Positions 26,871-36,423 of a DNA stretch of 53,369 nucleotides are shown in pieces. The first letter of the stretch is position 1. Each line of letters begins with the position of its first letter. The position numbers and the translations under genes were made by a program. Source of the stretch: an uncultured Eubacteriales bacterium. GTDB lineage: Bacteria > Bacillota > Clostridia > Christensenellales > CAG-138. Below the pieces are notes generated by a model. It had not been told where the DNA came from, made no database searches, and saw nothing but the letters and a program-made list of their open reading frames with translations. Where the stretch lies: the NCBI GenBank assembly GCA_900542615.1, contig UQOG01000005.1, positions 1-53,369 of the forward strand, given 5' to 3'.

Positions 26871-27113
26871 TTACTGGATGGCGCCGGACTTCTTCAGCAG
26901 CGCCCGCACGGTATCGGTAGGCTGGGCGCCGTTCTTCATCCAAGCGACCGCCTTCTCATTGTCCACCTTCAGCTCCACGGGGTCCGCGATGGGGTTATAA
27001 TAGCCCAGCTCCTCCACGAACGCGCCGTCCCGGGGCGCACGGGAATCCGCCACCACGATGCGGTAGAAAGGCGCCTTCTTTGCACCCATCCTGCGAAGCC
27101 TGATCTTAAGCAT
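26871..27113 (-). CDS. rpsP: 30S ribosomal protein S16
   Basis: Early 30S assembly protein. 80 residues beginning MLKIRLRRMGAKKAPFYRIV, with DSRAPRDGAFVEELGYYNP and AVAWMKNGAQPTDTVRALL. AGGAGG lies nine bases before the ATG. It is in the standard ffh-rpsP-khpA-rimM-trmD order. Confidence 0.98.
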   Translation of the reverse strand: MLKIRLRRMGAKKAPFYRIVVADSRAPRDGAFVEELGYYNPIADPVELKVDNEKAVAWMKNGAQPTDTVRALLKKSGAIQ

Positions 27114-27175
27114 TGTCTGTTTCCTCCTGCATGTATCAAAATTTGTATGTATTTCAAAAACGCAGCCACTGCGCC

Positions 27176-28522
27176 TTAGAAACCAAAGGGATTGAAGCCC
27201 CGGCGGCCTTTTTTCATCTTGCCCAGCTTGCCGCCGGCAAGCTGCCGCATCATCTTGCGGGTGGCTTCGAATTGATTCAACAGCCGGTTGACTTCCTGCA
27301 CCGTGTTGCCGCTCCCCGCGGCGATGCGCCGCCGCCGGCTGGCGTTGAGCAGCTCCGGCCTGCGCCGCTCCTCCGGGGTCATGGATTTTACGATGGCCAG
27401 CATACGTTCCGTCTGCTTTTCATCGATCTCCATATTTCCCAGCTTGGCCGCGTTGGCCCCCAGCATCATGGCCAGGATATCCTCCATGGAACCCATGGAT
27501 TTTACCTGCTCCATCTGCTCCATAAAGTCTTCCAGGGTAAAATCGTTGGTCTTGAGCTTGGCGGCCAGCTCCTGGGCCTTCTTTTCATCGAAGGCGGTCT
27601 GGGCCTTTTCGATGAGGGTCAGCATATCCCCCATGCCCAGGATCCGCCCGGCCATCCGGTCGGGATAGAAAGGCTCGATATCCTGTAGCTTTTCCCCGGT
27701 GCCGCAGAACTTGATGGGCCGCCCCGTCACTTCCCGCACCGACAATGCAGCGCCGCCCCGGGTATCGCCATCCAGCTTGGTGACGATCACGCCGGTGACC
27801 GCCAGCTTTTCGTTGAATGCCTTGGCCACGTTTACCGCGTCCTGGCCGGTCATGGCGTCCACCACCAGCAGGATCTCCGCCGGCTGCAACGCGTCCCGGA
27901 TCCCGGCGATCTCCTCCATCATGGCCTCGTCGATATGGAGCCGGCCCGCCGTATCCACGATCACCAGGTCCATCATGTGGGATTTGGCGTATTCCACCGC
28001 TTCCTTGGCGGTCTGTATGGGGTCCTGCTGCCCCCGTTCAAACACGGGCAGCTTCAGCTTTTCCCCCACCACCTGCAATTGCCGGATGGCGGCGGGCCTG
28101 TAAATATCGCAGGCCGCCAGCAGGGGCGTTTTCCCAAACTGCTTTTGCAGATACGCCCCCAGCTTGCCCGCCATGGTGGTTTTGCCCGCGCCCTGCAGGC
28201 CGCACAGCAGGATCACCGCCGGCGTCCTGGAGCCGAACTCCACCTTGGCGTTGGCCCCGCCCATTAGGTTGGTCAACTCTTCGTTGACGATCTTGATCAC
28301 CTGCTGGCCCGGGGTAAGGCTTTCCAGCACCTCGGCCCCCACCGCCCGCTGGGATACTTGGGCGATGAATTTCTTGACCACCGCGAAGCTCACATCCGCC
28401 TCCAGCAAGGCGAGTTTAACCTCCCGCATGGCCTCCTTTACATCCTTTTCGCTCAGCTTGCCCCGGCCGGACAGCTTCTTGAAAACCGTTTGCAGTTTGG
28501 AGGAAAGCCCTTCAAATGCCAT
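27176..28522 (-). CDS. ffh: Signal recognition particle protein Ffh
   Basis: GTPase that binds signal sequences on the ribosome and docks with FtsY. 448 residues: N domain (1-90), G domain with GLQGAGKTT near 107, DIYRPAAIRQL, DTAGRL and TKLDGDTRGG, then a Met-rich M domain (about 300-448) with RRRRIAAGSGNTVQEVN and a basic tail. The ATG lies inside the end of ylxM (11-base overlap), so translation is coupled. Length is normal. Confidence 0.98.
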   Translation of the reverse strand: MAFEGLSSKLQTVFKKLSGRGKLSEKDVKEAMREVKLALLEADVSFAVVKKFIAQVSQRAVGAEVLESLTPGQQVIKIVNEELTNLMGGANAKVEFGSRTPAVILLCGLQGAGKTTMAGKLGAYLQKQFGKTPLLAACDIYRPAAIRQLQVVGEKLKLPVFERGQQDPIQTAKEAVEYAKSHMMDLVIVDTAGRLHIDEAMMEEIAGIRDALQPAEILLVVDAMTGQDAVNVAKAFNEKLAVTGVIVTKLDGDTRGGAALSVREVTGRPIKFCGTGEKLQDIEPFYPDRMAGRILGMGDMLTLIEKAQTAFDEKKAQELAAKLKTNDFTLEDFMEQMEQVKSMGSMEDILAMMLGANAAKLGNMEIDEKQTERMLAIVKSMTPEERRRPELLNASRRRRIAAGSGNTVQEVNRLLNQFEATRKMMRQLAGGKLGKMKKGRRGFNPFGF

Positions 28523-28847
28523 CGTCTATCATCTCCACTATGTCCTGGAGCAGCCTCTGGGCTTCTCCGTCTTCCCGCACGCCGGGCCGCGCTGCCAACG
28601 CCCGGGTTGTTTCCCGTATGGCCCGCGCCTTTTTCTCCATGCCCAAAGCCTGCTCATAGGCGTACAGCTGGGCCGAGGCCCGCTGTATGGCGTCCCGGAC
28701 GCCCTGCCGGGATATGCCGGCCCGCTCCGCGATCTCCGCCAGGGAAAGGTCCTCATCCACCGCCATGGACAGCATGGCCCGCTGCCGTTCCGTCAGCAGG
28801 GCCCCATACCGGCTCAGCAGCAAGCCAAGCTCCACATGTGCCTGCAT
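28512..28847 (-). CDS. ylxM: YlxM/p13 family helix-turn-helix protein
   Basis: 111 residues. Family members stimulate the SRP pathway and carry a sigma-70 region 4-like HTH; here LSLAEIAERAGISRQGVRDAIQRA is the HTH (about residues 35-58). YGALLTERQRAML is the characteristic N-terminal segment. GGAGG is eight bases before the ATG at 28847; the longer frame upstream covers the 5' leader. It is first in the ylxM-ffh-rpsP operon, with its own promoter and a dyad at the start site. Confidence 0.93.
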   Translation of the reverse strand: MQAHVELGLLLSRYGALLTERQRAMLSMAVDEDLSLAEIAERAGISRQGVRDAIQRASAQLYAYEQALGMEKKARAIRETTRALAARPGVREDGEAQRLLQDIVEMIDDGI

Positions 28848-28889
28848 GGTTCCTACCTCCATGGGTCGCTGAAATGCTTCCTTGCGCAA

Positions 28890-28919
28890 AAGGTGTAAAG
28901 GTAATCACCTTTACACCTT
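28890..28919 (-). promoter_or_regulatory. Perfect 13-bp dyad at the predicted start site of ylxM-ffh
   Basis: AAGGTGTAAAGGT (28890-28902) and ACCTTTACACCTT (28907-28919) are exact reverse complements with a 4-base centre. The predicted start is about 28917, so the dyad occupies +1 to about +28 and forms a hairpin at the very 5' end of the mRNA, or an operator on the DNA. Only a short T run follows. Confidence 0.7.
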
Positions 28920-28923
28920 ATTC

Positions 28924-28951
28924 ATTATATCCATCTGCCCGAAAAAGTCAA
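28924..28951 (-). promoter_or_regulatory. Sigma-A promoter of ylxM-ffh
   Basis: Minus strand TTGACT (28951-28946), 16-base spacer, TATAAT (28929-28924), beginning directly after the ktrA stop codon. Confidence 0.85.
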
Positions 28952-28954
28952 GGG

Positions 28955-29608
28955 CTATTTTACCGAATCCAGCTTTGCCAGGGCCTGATTGGAGCCGATG
29001 ACCACCAGCTCGTCCCCGGCCTCCAGGGCTTCGTTTGGATCCAGGGTAATAACGATCTGCCCTCTGCGCCGAAGGGCGATCACCGAAATGCCGTATACCG
29101 CCCGCACGTTCAGGGTAGAAAGGGTTTTCCCCGCCCAGGAGGCGGGCAGGCGCACCTCGCTGATGCTGTATTCATCGGAAAGGTCGATAAAATCCAACAC
29201 GCTTTGAGAGGCCAGGGAATGGGCCAGCCGGACGGCGCCTTCCCGTTCGGGCTGAAACACCTTATCCGCGCCGGTTTTATACAGCAGCTTTTCATGCAGG
29301 TGGTCACTGGCCTTGCAGATCACATACTTGGCCCCGTATTCCTTGCACATGACCACCGCCAACACCGAAGCCCGAATATCCTCGCCGATACACACGGCCA
29401 CGCAATCGTAATTCCGCACGCCCAGCTGAGAGATGGCCCGCTCGTCGCTGACATTTGCCTGCAAGGCATGGGTTACCAGGTTTTTCACCATATCCACCCG
29501 GGCGGCGTTGGCGTCCACCGCCGTAACCTCCTGCCCCAGCTGGCACAGGGAAGTGGCCAGGGTTGCCCCGAACCGGCCCAGCCCCAATACGAGAATGCTC
29601 TTTTTCAT
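28955..29608 (-). CDS. ktrA: Potassium channel regulatory subunit (TrkA/KtrA family)
   Basis: Cytoplasmic ring protein that gates the KtrB potassium pore in response to nucleotides. 217 residues: RCK_N Rossmann domain with ILVLGLGRFGATLA and an acidic residue at the end of strand 2 (AVDAN), then an RCK_C domain from about residue 135. It starts 22 bases after ktrB, and the pair forms a complete Ktr system. The strong promoter immediately after it serves ylxM-ffh. Confidence 0.92.
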   Translation of the reverse strand: MKKSILVLGLGRFGATLATSLCQLGQEVTAVDANAARVDMVKNLVTHALQANVSDERAISQLGVRNYDCVAVCIGEDIRASVLAVVMCKEYGAKYVICKASDHLHEKLLYKTGADKVFQPEREGAVRLAHSLASQSVLDFIDLSDEYSISEVRLPASWAGKTLSTLNVRAVYGISVIALRRRGQIVITLDPNEALEAGDELVVIGSNQALAKLDSVK

Positions 29609-29630
29609 ATGCTCCCAACCTTTCTAAATA

Positions 29631-30989
29631 TTAGCCGATCATGATCTCCCCCAGGGGATAGCGTATGGCGGATTCCGCGTCCTCCCGGCCGCAGGCCAAG
29701 GCGATGGTCAACAGCCCAGCCCGGCCAAAATACATCAATATGCACAACACCAGCCGGCTGGTAACCCCCGCCGCTTCCGTGACCCCCACCGTAAGGCCCA
29801 CCGTACCCAGGGCGGAGGCAAGCTCAAACATCTTATCGATAAAATCCATGCTGCCGCAGGCAGTTCCCCGCTCCGCCAGGGACATGACCAAAGCCCCCAC
29901 AAATAAGAAAGCGATGGCCAACAGGAAAATACACAAGGCCCGGGCTAGCGCGTTGCGGGAAAACCGCCGGCCAAAAGCCTCGGTCTCCTCTCTGCCCCGC
30001 ATGAGCGAACGCACCGAAAAGAACAGCATGGCCACGGTGGTAATCTTTACGCCGCCCGCGGTGCCTGCCGGCGCGCCGCCGATGAACATCAGCAGGCAGC
30101 TGAGCAGCTTACTGCCCTCATAGAGGGCGGCCTGGTCAACGGTATTGAAGCCCGCTGTCCGGCAGGTTACCGACTGGAACAGGGAAGCCATCAACTGGCT
30201 GGGCAGGGACAGCCCGCCCATGGTGGCGGGATTATGCCGCTCGATCAACCAAAACAAGGCGCCGCCCCCAAAAACCAGCAGGCCGGTGGCGATCAGCACC
30301 GTGCGGCCGTGAACGCTCAGGCGCTGTTTGGTTTTGGGTTTGCGCACCAATTCGATCACCAGGGCAAAGCCCAGGCCTCCCACGACGATCAGCCCCATAA
30401 TGGTGAAATTCACCAAAGGGTCCTTTACAAACGGAACCAGGGACTGGAAGTCGCCCATCAAGTCAAACCCCGCGTTACAGAAGGCGGAAACGCTATGGAA
30501 CACCCCGTACCAAAGCCCCTTACACCAGCCGTACAGGGGAATGAAGCGGATGGATAGCAACAGGGCGCCAATGCCTTCACAGGCCATGGTAAGGCCTACG
30601 ATCCGTTTGCTGAGCAAAACCACCCCCTGGATTTGGCCGGAGCTGGTGCCTTCCGCCAGCAGCATACGCCCCCGGAGGGATACCCGGGCCCGCAGGGCCA
30701 AAAACAGCATGGTGGTCACCACCATAAACCCCAGGCCGCCCACCTGGATCAGCAGCAGCACCACCGCCTGGCCAAAGGGGGTAAAATAGGTGCCTGTATC
30801 CACCACCACCAAGCCGGTCACGCAGGATGCGGAGGTGGCGGTAAACAAGGCGTCCAGAAAAGGCAAGGGCGTCCCATAGGAAGCTGCGGGCAGCATCAGC
30901 AACAGCGTGCCGACCAAAATTACCCCCAGGTATCCCAATGGCAATACCCGAATAGGAGAGATTCCCTTTTTGAAAAACCTGGTTTTCAT
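29631..30989 (-). CDS. ktrB: Potassium uptake pore (TrkH/KtrB family)
   Basis: 452-residue membrane pore of the Ktr potassium uptake system. The four filter-like P loops are visible: TATSASCVTGLVV, HSVSAFCNAGFDL, QSVTCRTAGFNTV and SALGTVGLTVG. Each has the family glycine, consistent with a K+ (or Na+-stimulated K+) pathway. Two adjacent ATG codons occur; the second, at 30989, has AAGGAG six bases upstream. It starts ten bases after ftsY, so it is probably cotranscribed. Confidence 0.94.
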   Translation of the reverse strand: MKTRFFKKGISPIRVLPLGYLGVILVGTLLLMLPAASYGTPLPFLDALFTATSASCVTGLVVVDTGTYFTPFGQAVVLLLIQVGGLGFMVVTTMLFLALRARVSLRGRMLLAEGTSSGQIQGVVLLSKRIVGLTMACEGIGALLLSIRFIPLYGWCKGLWYGVFHSVSAFCNAGFDLMGDFQSLVPFVKDPLVNFTIMGLIVVGGLGFALVIELVRKPKTKQRLSVHGRTVLIATGLLVFGGGALFWLIERHNPATMGGLSLPSQLMASLFQSVTCRTAGFNTVDQAALYEGSKLLSCLLMFIGGAPAGTAGGVKITTVAMLFFSVRSLMRGREETEAFGRRFSRNALARALCIFLLAIAFLFVGALVMSLAERGTACGSMDFIDKMFELASALGTVGLTVGVTEAAGVTSRLVLCILMYFGRAGLLTIALACGREDAESAIRYPLGEIMIG

Positions 30990-30999
30990 CATCCGCTCC

Positions 31000-31899
31000 T
31001 TATTGTTCCAGCAGGGCCTTGGCAAACTCCGTAGGGTCAAAGGGAAGCAAGTCCTCCATCCCCTCCCCCACCCCGATGAACCGGACGGGCACCTCCAAAA
31101 CCGACTGCACAGCCAGGGCTACCCCGCCCTTGGCGGTGCCGTCCAGCTTGGTGAGGATCACGCCGGTCAGGCCCGCGGCCTGGGTGAAGGCCTTGGCCTG
31201 GGCGATGGCGTTCTGCCCGGTGGTGGCGTCCAGCACCAGCAGGGATTCGCAGGGCACCTCCGGCAATTCCCGGCTGATCACCCGGCGGATCTTGGCGAGC
31301 TCCTCCATGAGGTTCTTCTTGTTGTGGAGCCTGCCTGCGGTATCCACCAGCAGCAGGTCCCGGCCCTTTGCCTTATAGGAGCAAATGGCGTCGTAGACCA
31401 CCGCCGCCGGGTCCGCCCCTTCCCCCTGCTTCACGATGGGGGTATCCGCCCGTTCCGCCCAGATGGACAACTGCTCCGCCGCCGCCGCCCGGAAGGTGTC
31501 CCCGGCGGCCAATAGGGGGTTGCGGCCCTGGGATTTATATAGATGGGCCAGCTTGCCCAAGGAGGTGGTCTTGCCCACCCCGTTTACCCCTACGATCAGC
31601 AGCACAGCCGGCCCCGCCCCCCCGGCTAAAGGGGTTTGGGGCTCCATGGCCTTGGCCAGGATCTCCACCAGGGCCTGCCGGGCTTCCCCCCGGGTATGCA
31701 GGCCCTGCTCCTTTACCGCCTGCCGAAGCTGTTCCAGCAGGGCTTGCGTAGTCTCCATGCCCACATCCGCCACGATGAGGGCTTCTTCCAATTCCTCAAA
31801 GAAATCCTCGTCGATGCGTTCCGATCCGGCGAATACCCCCGCCAGCATACCGCCCCCCACCTTGGCAAGGCTTTCCTTTAACTTACCGAATATTCCCAT
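31000..31899 (-). CDS. ftsY: Signal recognition particle receptor FtsY
   Basis: Membrane-associated GTPase partner of Ffh. 299 residues: short N domain without the acidic A domain found in enterobacteria, G domain with VGVNGVGKTTS near 103, GDTFRAAAAEQL, VDTAGRLH and TKLDGTAKGG. GGAGG lies before the ATG. It follows smc by 14 bases in the usual rnc-smc-ftsY operon. Confidence 0.98.
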   Translation of the reverse strand: MGIFGKLKESLAKVGGGMLAGVFAGSERIDEDFFEELEEALIVADVGMETTQALLEQLRQAVKEQGLHTRGEARQALVEILAKAMEPQTPLAGGAGPAVLLIVGVNGVGKTTSLGKLAHLYKSQGRNPLLAAGDTFRAAAAEQLSIWAERADTPIVKQGEGADPAAVVYDAICSYKAKGRDLLLVDTAGRLHNKKNLMEELAKIRRVISRELPEVPCESLLVLDATTGQNAIAQAKAFTQAAGLTGVILTKLDGTAKGGVALAVQSVLEVPVRFIGVGEGMEDLLPFDPTEFAKALLEQ

Positions 31900-31913
31900 C
31901 TTACTCCTCCTGC

Positions 31914-34900
31914 TTAACCGTTAACCGAGGCGAACCGGGCGGATACCACCTTGGATACGCCCTTTTCCTCCATGGCCACCCCGTACAGGGAATCGCACAC
32001 CTCCATGCTGCCATTGCGGTGGGTGATCAGGATAAACTGGGTGTTGGCGGAATAGTTCCGCACATAGGACGCAAAATTGCTTACATTGGCCTCGTCCAGC
32101 GCCGCTTCGATCTCATCCAGAATGCAGAAGGCCGTTGGCTTCAGCTTCAAAATGGCGAACAACAGGGCAATGGCCGTCAGCGCCCGCTCCCCGCCGGACA
32201 GCAGGGACAAGAGCTGCAGTTTTTTCCCCGGGGGCTGGGCGATGATGTCGATGTCGCAATTGAGGATATCCTTGGGATCGCTCAACACCAGCTCCGCCCG
32301 GCCGCCGCCGAACAGCTCCCCAAACACGGTGGAGAAATTCTGCTGGATCAAGCTGAACTGCCGCTGGAACTCCTGCTCCATGGTATGCACCAGATCCTCG
32401 ATGAGCACCTGCAGATCCGCCTCCGCCTGGGTCAGGTCCTTGCATTGGGCGTCCAGGGCGTCATAGCGATCCTTCACGTTCCGATAGTCCTCAATGGCGT
32501 TGATGTTCACATCTCCCAGGGCCTTAATCTCCTTTTTCAGGGCGTCCGCCTGGATATGGCCGGCCGCCACGGAGATCTCCCGCCGCAGGGGTTGGGCGTT
32601 TTCATAGGTGAGCTCATAGTCGTTCCAGATCCGGTCCTGCATGTTGGCAAGCTCCATCTGGGCCCGGTTCTGGTTCAGCTCCACCTTATGCCGCCGCTCC
32701 CCCAGCTCGCTCAAGGCCTGGGCCGCTTCCTCCCGCTGGCCCCGGGCCTCGTCCAGGGCCTGCAGATGGGACGCCCGTTCCTCTTCCAACCCACGAATCT
32801 GCTCGGTGATCCGGTCGATGTCCTTGCGCTCTCCATCCAGCCCCTGCAAAAGCGTCGTCAGCTCCGCCTGCAGCTGTTGTTGCTGCTGCTGGCTTTGGGC
32901 CGCCCGCTCCTGGGCTGCGGCCGCCTGCTGCTCCAGGCTTTTCGCTTCCTTTTCCAACCGCTCCCGGGTCTGCTGCAACCCCTGCAGCTCCTTCTCCCGG
33001 GCCATGAGGGCCACCTTCTGCTCCGTGGCCTTGTCGTTGACGCCGGCATATTCGCTTCTGCGGGCGGCCAATTCCGCCTGCATACGCCTTACGTCCTCCT
33101 GGCTGGCCACGTTGCCCGCTTCCAGGCTGCTTTGGGCTTGCCTGGCCTCCGCGCACTGCTGGTCGATATTGTCGATGTTGTCCTGGAGCTGGCTATATTC
33201 CCGCTGGTTCCGCTCCAGGGCCTCCTGGTTTTCCTCCACGTATTGCTTGAGGGCTTCCACCTTTTCCCGCTGGGCCGCCAGCTCCAGATCCTGGGCGTGC
33301 AGGGCCTCTGTGGCAGCCTGTAACCCCTGCTCCGCCGCCGCCAGCTCCCGCTCCATCTCCCCGGTATGGCCGGCCTGCTCCCGTATGGCTTGGGCAAGCT
33401 GGGCCAGCCCCTTTTGCAGCTCCTGGATCTCCCGCTCCCGGCCGATCAGGCTGAACTCCCGCTTTTGGGTGCTGCCGCCGGTCATGGAGCCGCCGGGGTT
33501 GATGATGTCTCCCTTCAGGGTGGCGATGCGGAAGGCGCCCTTTGCCTGTCGGTTGATGGCCATGCCCGCTTCCAGGTCCTCCACCAATACCGTTCTGCCC
33601 AACAGGTTTTCAAAGATGCCCCTGTATCGCTCCGCATATCCCACCAACTGGCTGGCCACGCCTAAAAATCCCTTTACCTGGCAGCAGCTCAACTCCTGCT
33701 GGGTCAACGTCCGGGGCCGGATCACATTCACCGGCAAGAAGGTAGCCCTACCATATTGCCTGCTGCGCAGGTGGTCGATGGCCTTCTTGGCGGCCTGATC
33801 CGTAGGGGTGACGATGTTCTGCATGGCGCTGCCCAGGGCCATCTCCAAGGCGGTCTCGTAAGCCTTCGGCACCTGCACCAGCTCCGCCACGACCCCTTCG
33901 ATACACGCCCCCAATTCCCGGTCCCGGTCCGCGTCCTTCAACAGGTTCCGTACGCTGGCATAATAGCCCTCGTAGGCCCGTTTCATCTCCTCCAGCACTT
34001 TGATCCGGCTCTTGGCGGCTTCCGCCTGCTGCTCCATGCGCCGGCTTTCCTCCTGCACCGCCTTGATGGCGGTTTGTAGCCGGCTCACCCGGCCCGCAGC
34101 CGCCTGCCGGGCCTCGTGCTTCTCCTGGTAAGCCGCCTGCATCTGATCGTAGCAAGCCGTGAGCTGGGCCTGCTCCTGCTCCAGCTTTTCCCCTTCCGCC
34201 CGGATGGCCTGGCCCTGTTCCCGGGCCTCCCCCATCCGTTCCGTTACCGCCGTGCGGATGGCTTCCAGCCGGGAGATCCGGCTCTTGGCGTCGCTGAGCC
34301 GGTTCAGGGCCTCGATCATGCTGTTTTTCTGCCGCTCGGTCTCCTGCTCCCTTTGCTGGATCTCTTGCTCCATTTCCTGGCGCGCCGCCTCGATTTTCGC
34401 CAGGGCGGCGGCGCAGGCGTCCCGGGCCTCCCGGGCTGCCTCCCCGTCCTGGCCTGCGGCCGTCCACTGGGCCCGCAGAGCGGCCGCTTGGCTGCTCTGG
34501 ACTTTGCCCTCCTCCTCCAGCCGGGCCTGTTCCCGGCTCAGATTGCCCATGCGCTCCTCCAACACCTTGACGGAGCCCGCGTGGGCCTCCGCACCGGAGG
34601 ACATGGAAAGCAGGCGCCCCTGCATCTCCGAGATGGCACCGTTCAATTCCCGCTCCCGTTCCTCCTCCTGGGCGCATTGCTTGCCGAGCCGGTCCGACAG
34701 CTCCCCGGCGGTACGGAGTTCCCCGTCCAGCTGGCCCAGGCTTTCCTCCAGGGCCTTCAACCGCTCCTGGAGCTTGTCATATTGATACAGGAACAGATTG
34801 ACCTCGATCTCCCTTAGCTCATCCCGCAGCCGCAAAAACGTCCGGGCCGCTTCGCTCTGCTCCTCCAAAGGGCCCAGCTGGGTGCCGAGCTCCTCCAAAA

Positions 34901-35480
34901 TATCCTGCAAGCGCACCAGGTTCTTCCTGGTGTTTTCCAGCTTGCGTTCGGCTTCCTCCTTGCGCACCCGGTACTTCATCACCCCCGCCGCCTCTTCAAA
35001 GGCAGCCCGCCGGTCGCCGGACTTGTTGGACAGGATCTCCTCCACCTTGCCCTGGCCGATGATGGAATACCCTTCCTTGCCTACCCCCGTATCCCGCAGC
35101 AGGGACTGGATGTCCTTGAGCCTGCAGGGGGCCCGATTGATCAGGTATTCGCTCTCCCCGCTGCGATACACTCGCCGGGTGATGCTGACCTCTGCATAGT
35201 CCGTGGGCAATTCCCCGTCCGCGTTGTCAAAGGTGAGGGTCACTTCGCAAAAGGCCTGGGGCTTGCGGGATTCCGTGCCGTTAAAGATCACGTCCTCCAT
35301 CTTGGCCCCCCGCAAGGCCTTGGCGCTCTGCTCCCCCAACACCCAGCGCACCGCGTCCGCGATATTGCTCTTGCCGCTGCCGTTGGGGCCGATGATGGCC
35401 GTCACGCCCCGCTCGATGTCGATCTGGGTCTTTTTTGCAAAGGATTTGAATCCGTTTAGTTCCAGTTTAATCAGTCGCAA
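31914..35480 (-). CDS. smc: Chromosome segregation protein SMC
   Basis: Condensin ATPase that organises the chromosome. 1,188 residues: N-terminal MRLIKLELNGFKSFA and Walker A GPNGSGKSN near 33, coiled coil to about 500, hinge (about 500-650, with GVVAELVQVPKAYETALEMA), returning coiled coil, and C-terminal signature LLSGGERALTAIALLFAI with Walker B FCILDEIEAALDEANV. The start is TTG at 35480, which gives the exact family N-terminus, four bases after the rnc stop. Long antisense open frames here are shadows of its GC-rich third positions. Confidence 0.98.
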   Translation of the reverse strand: MRLIKLELNGFKSFAKKTQIDIERGVTAIIGPNGSGKSNIADAVRWVLGEQSAKALRGAKMEDVIFNGTESRKPQAFCEVTLTFDNADGELPTDYAEVSITRRVYRSGESEYLINRAPCRLKDIQSLLRDTGVGKEGYSIIGQGKVEEILSNKSGDRRAAFEEAAGVMKYRVRKEEAERKLENTRKNLVRLQDILEELGTQLGPLEEQSEAARTFLRLRDELREIEVNLFLYQYDKLQERLKALEESLGQLDGELRTAGELSDRLGKQCAQEEERERELNGAISEMQGRLLSMSSGAEAHAGSVKVLEERMGNLSREQARLEEEGKVQSSQAAALRAQWTAAGQDGEAAREARDACAAALAKIEAARQEMEQEIQQREQETERQKNSMIEALNRLSDAKSRISRLEAIRTAVTERMGEAREQGQAIRAEGEKLEQEQAQLTACYDQMQAAYQEKHEARQAAAGRVSRLQTAIKAVQEESRRMEQQAEAAKSRIKVLEEMKRAYEGYYASVRNLLKDADRDRELGACIEGVVAELVQVPKAYETALEMALGSAMQNIVTPTDQAAKKAIDHLRSRQYGRATFLPVNVIRPRTLTQQELSCCQVKGFLGVASQLVGYAERYRGIFENLLGRTVLVEDLEAGMAINRQAKGAFRIATLKGDIINPGGSMTGGSTQKREFSLIGREREIQELQKGLAQLAQAIREQAGHTGEMERELAAAEQGLQAATEALHAQDLELAAQREKVEALKQYVEENQEALERNQREYSQLQDNIDNIDQQCAEARQAQSSLEAGNVASQEDVRRMQAELAARRSEYAGVNDKATEQKVALMAREKELQGLQQTRERLEKEAKSLEQQAAAAQERAAQSQQQQQQLQAELTTLLQGLDGERKDIDRITEQIRGLEEERASHLQALDEARGQREEAAQALSELGERRHKVELNQNRAQMELANMQDRIWNDYELTYENAQPLRREISVAAGHIQADALKKEIKALGDVNINAIEDYRNVKDRYDALDAQCKDLTQAEADLQVLIEDLVHTMEQEFQRQFSLIQQNFSTVFGELFGGGRAELVLSDPKDILNCDIDIIAQPPGKKLQLLSLLSGGERALTAIALLFAILKLKPTAFCILDEIEAALDEANVSNFASYVRNYSANTQFILITHRNGSMEVCDSLYGVAMEEKGVSKVVSARFASVNG

Positions 35481-35483
35481 TGT

Positions 35484-36236
35484 TTAGCTACCACGCCTCT
35501 CCCATTTGGTTGCGGCCCCGCTGGGCCCTTTGTTCCCCAGCATTTCCAGGGTCTGCCGGGCAGCCGCCTGCCCAGCCTCCTGCTTGGAGTTCCCCTGGCC
35601 TATGCCCATGGGCTCCCCTGCCACCAGGGCCCGCATATAAAATACCTTTTGGTGATCCGGGCCGCTGGTGTTCAGCAATTCGTAGGTCACATTCCCCTTA
35701 TGCAGCTTCTGCACATATTCCTGTAATTGGGTCTTATAGTCCTTGGCGTCCACGTTTTGCACAGCCGCGCGGATCTGATGCTCCGTCATGCTTAGCACAA
35801 ACCGCCGGGCCGCATCCAGGCCGCCATCCAGATAGATGGCCCCGATCACCGCCTCCACCCCGTCCGCCAGGATGGAAGGCTTTTCCCGGCCGCCCGAATG
35901 CTCTTCCCCCCGGCTCAGGCGCAAGCAAAGGCCCAGCTCCAGCTGCAGCGCCACAAGGTGCAGCGCCCCTTCGCACACGGACGCGGCCCGGGCACGGGTC
36001 ATGACGCCCTCGTTCAGCTTTGGGAAATTGCGGTACAGATATTCGCTCACGCATAGCTCCAAAACGGCGTCCCCTAAAAACTCCAGCCGTTCGTTATGCT
36101 CATGGGCTTTGCCGTCGCCCTTCACATAGGAGGTATGCGTCAACGCCGCATCCAACAGGGAAAGGTCGGCAAAGGTATAGTCCAGCCTTTCCTCCAATGC
36201 CTGCAGAGCCTTTCTCCGCAGGAAATCCATCTCCAT
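35484..36236 (-). CDS. rnc: Ribonuclease III
   Basis: Cleaves double-stranded RNA in rRNA processing. 250 residues: signature NERLEFLGDAVLELCVSEYL near residue 45, second acidic site AVIGAIYLDGG, and a C-terminal double-stranded RNA-binding domain (DYKTQLQEYVQK...GNSKQEAGQAAARQTLEML). The start at 36236 has AGAGG five bases upstream; an ATG two codons later is also possible. It is first in the rnc-smc-ftsY group; the 187 bases before it hold a GC-rich hairpin without a T run. Confidence 0.96.
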   Translation of the reverse strand: MEMDFLRRKALQALEERLDYTFADLSLLDAALTHTSYVKGDGKAHEHNERLEFLGDAVLELCVSEYLYRNFPKLNEGVMTRARAASVCEGALHLVALQLELGLCLRLSRGEEHSGGREKPSILADGVEAVIGAIYLDGGLDAARRFVLSMTEHQIRAAVQNVDAKDYKTQLQEYVQKLHKGNVTYELLNTSGPDHQKVFYMRALVAGEPMGIGQGNSKQEAGQAAARQTLEMLGNKGPSGAATKWERRGS

Positions 36237-36423
36237 GCGCGCCTCTCCTTCATGCGAAAATGCCCGCACACTATCCCAAGATGCGGCCCCACATCACCCG
36301 CCGGCTCCGCCGCCGGCGCTGCCAACTGGCCAAACAGCCAAACAAGGCGTACCGAAATGCAGGAGCAGGTCCATGGTTCGATATGCCGCGCTTAGCCCTC
36401 ACATGTACAATTCCGATCCCGCC

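Noticed and set aside
32019..33323. 434-codon open frame on the plus strand opposite smc
   Set aside because: Antisense of the coiled coil, which yields a Leu-rich product by codon symmetry; no start signal.
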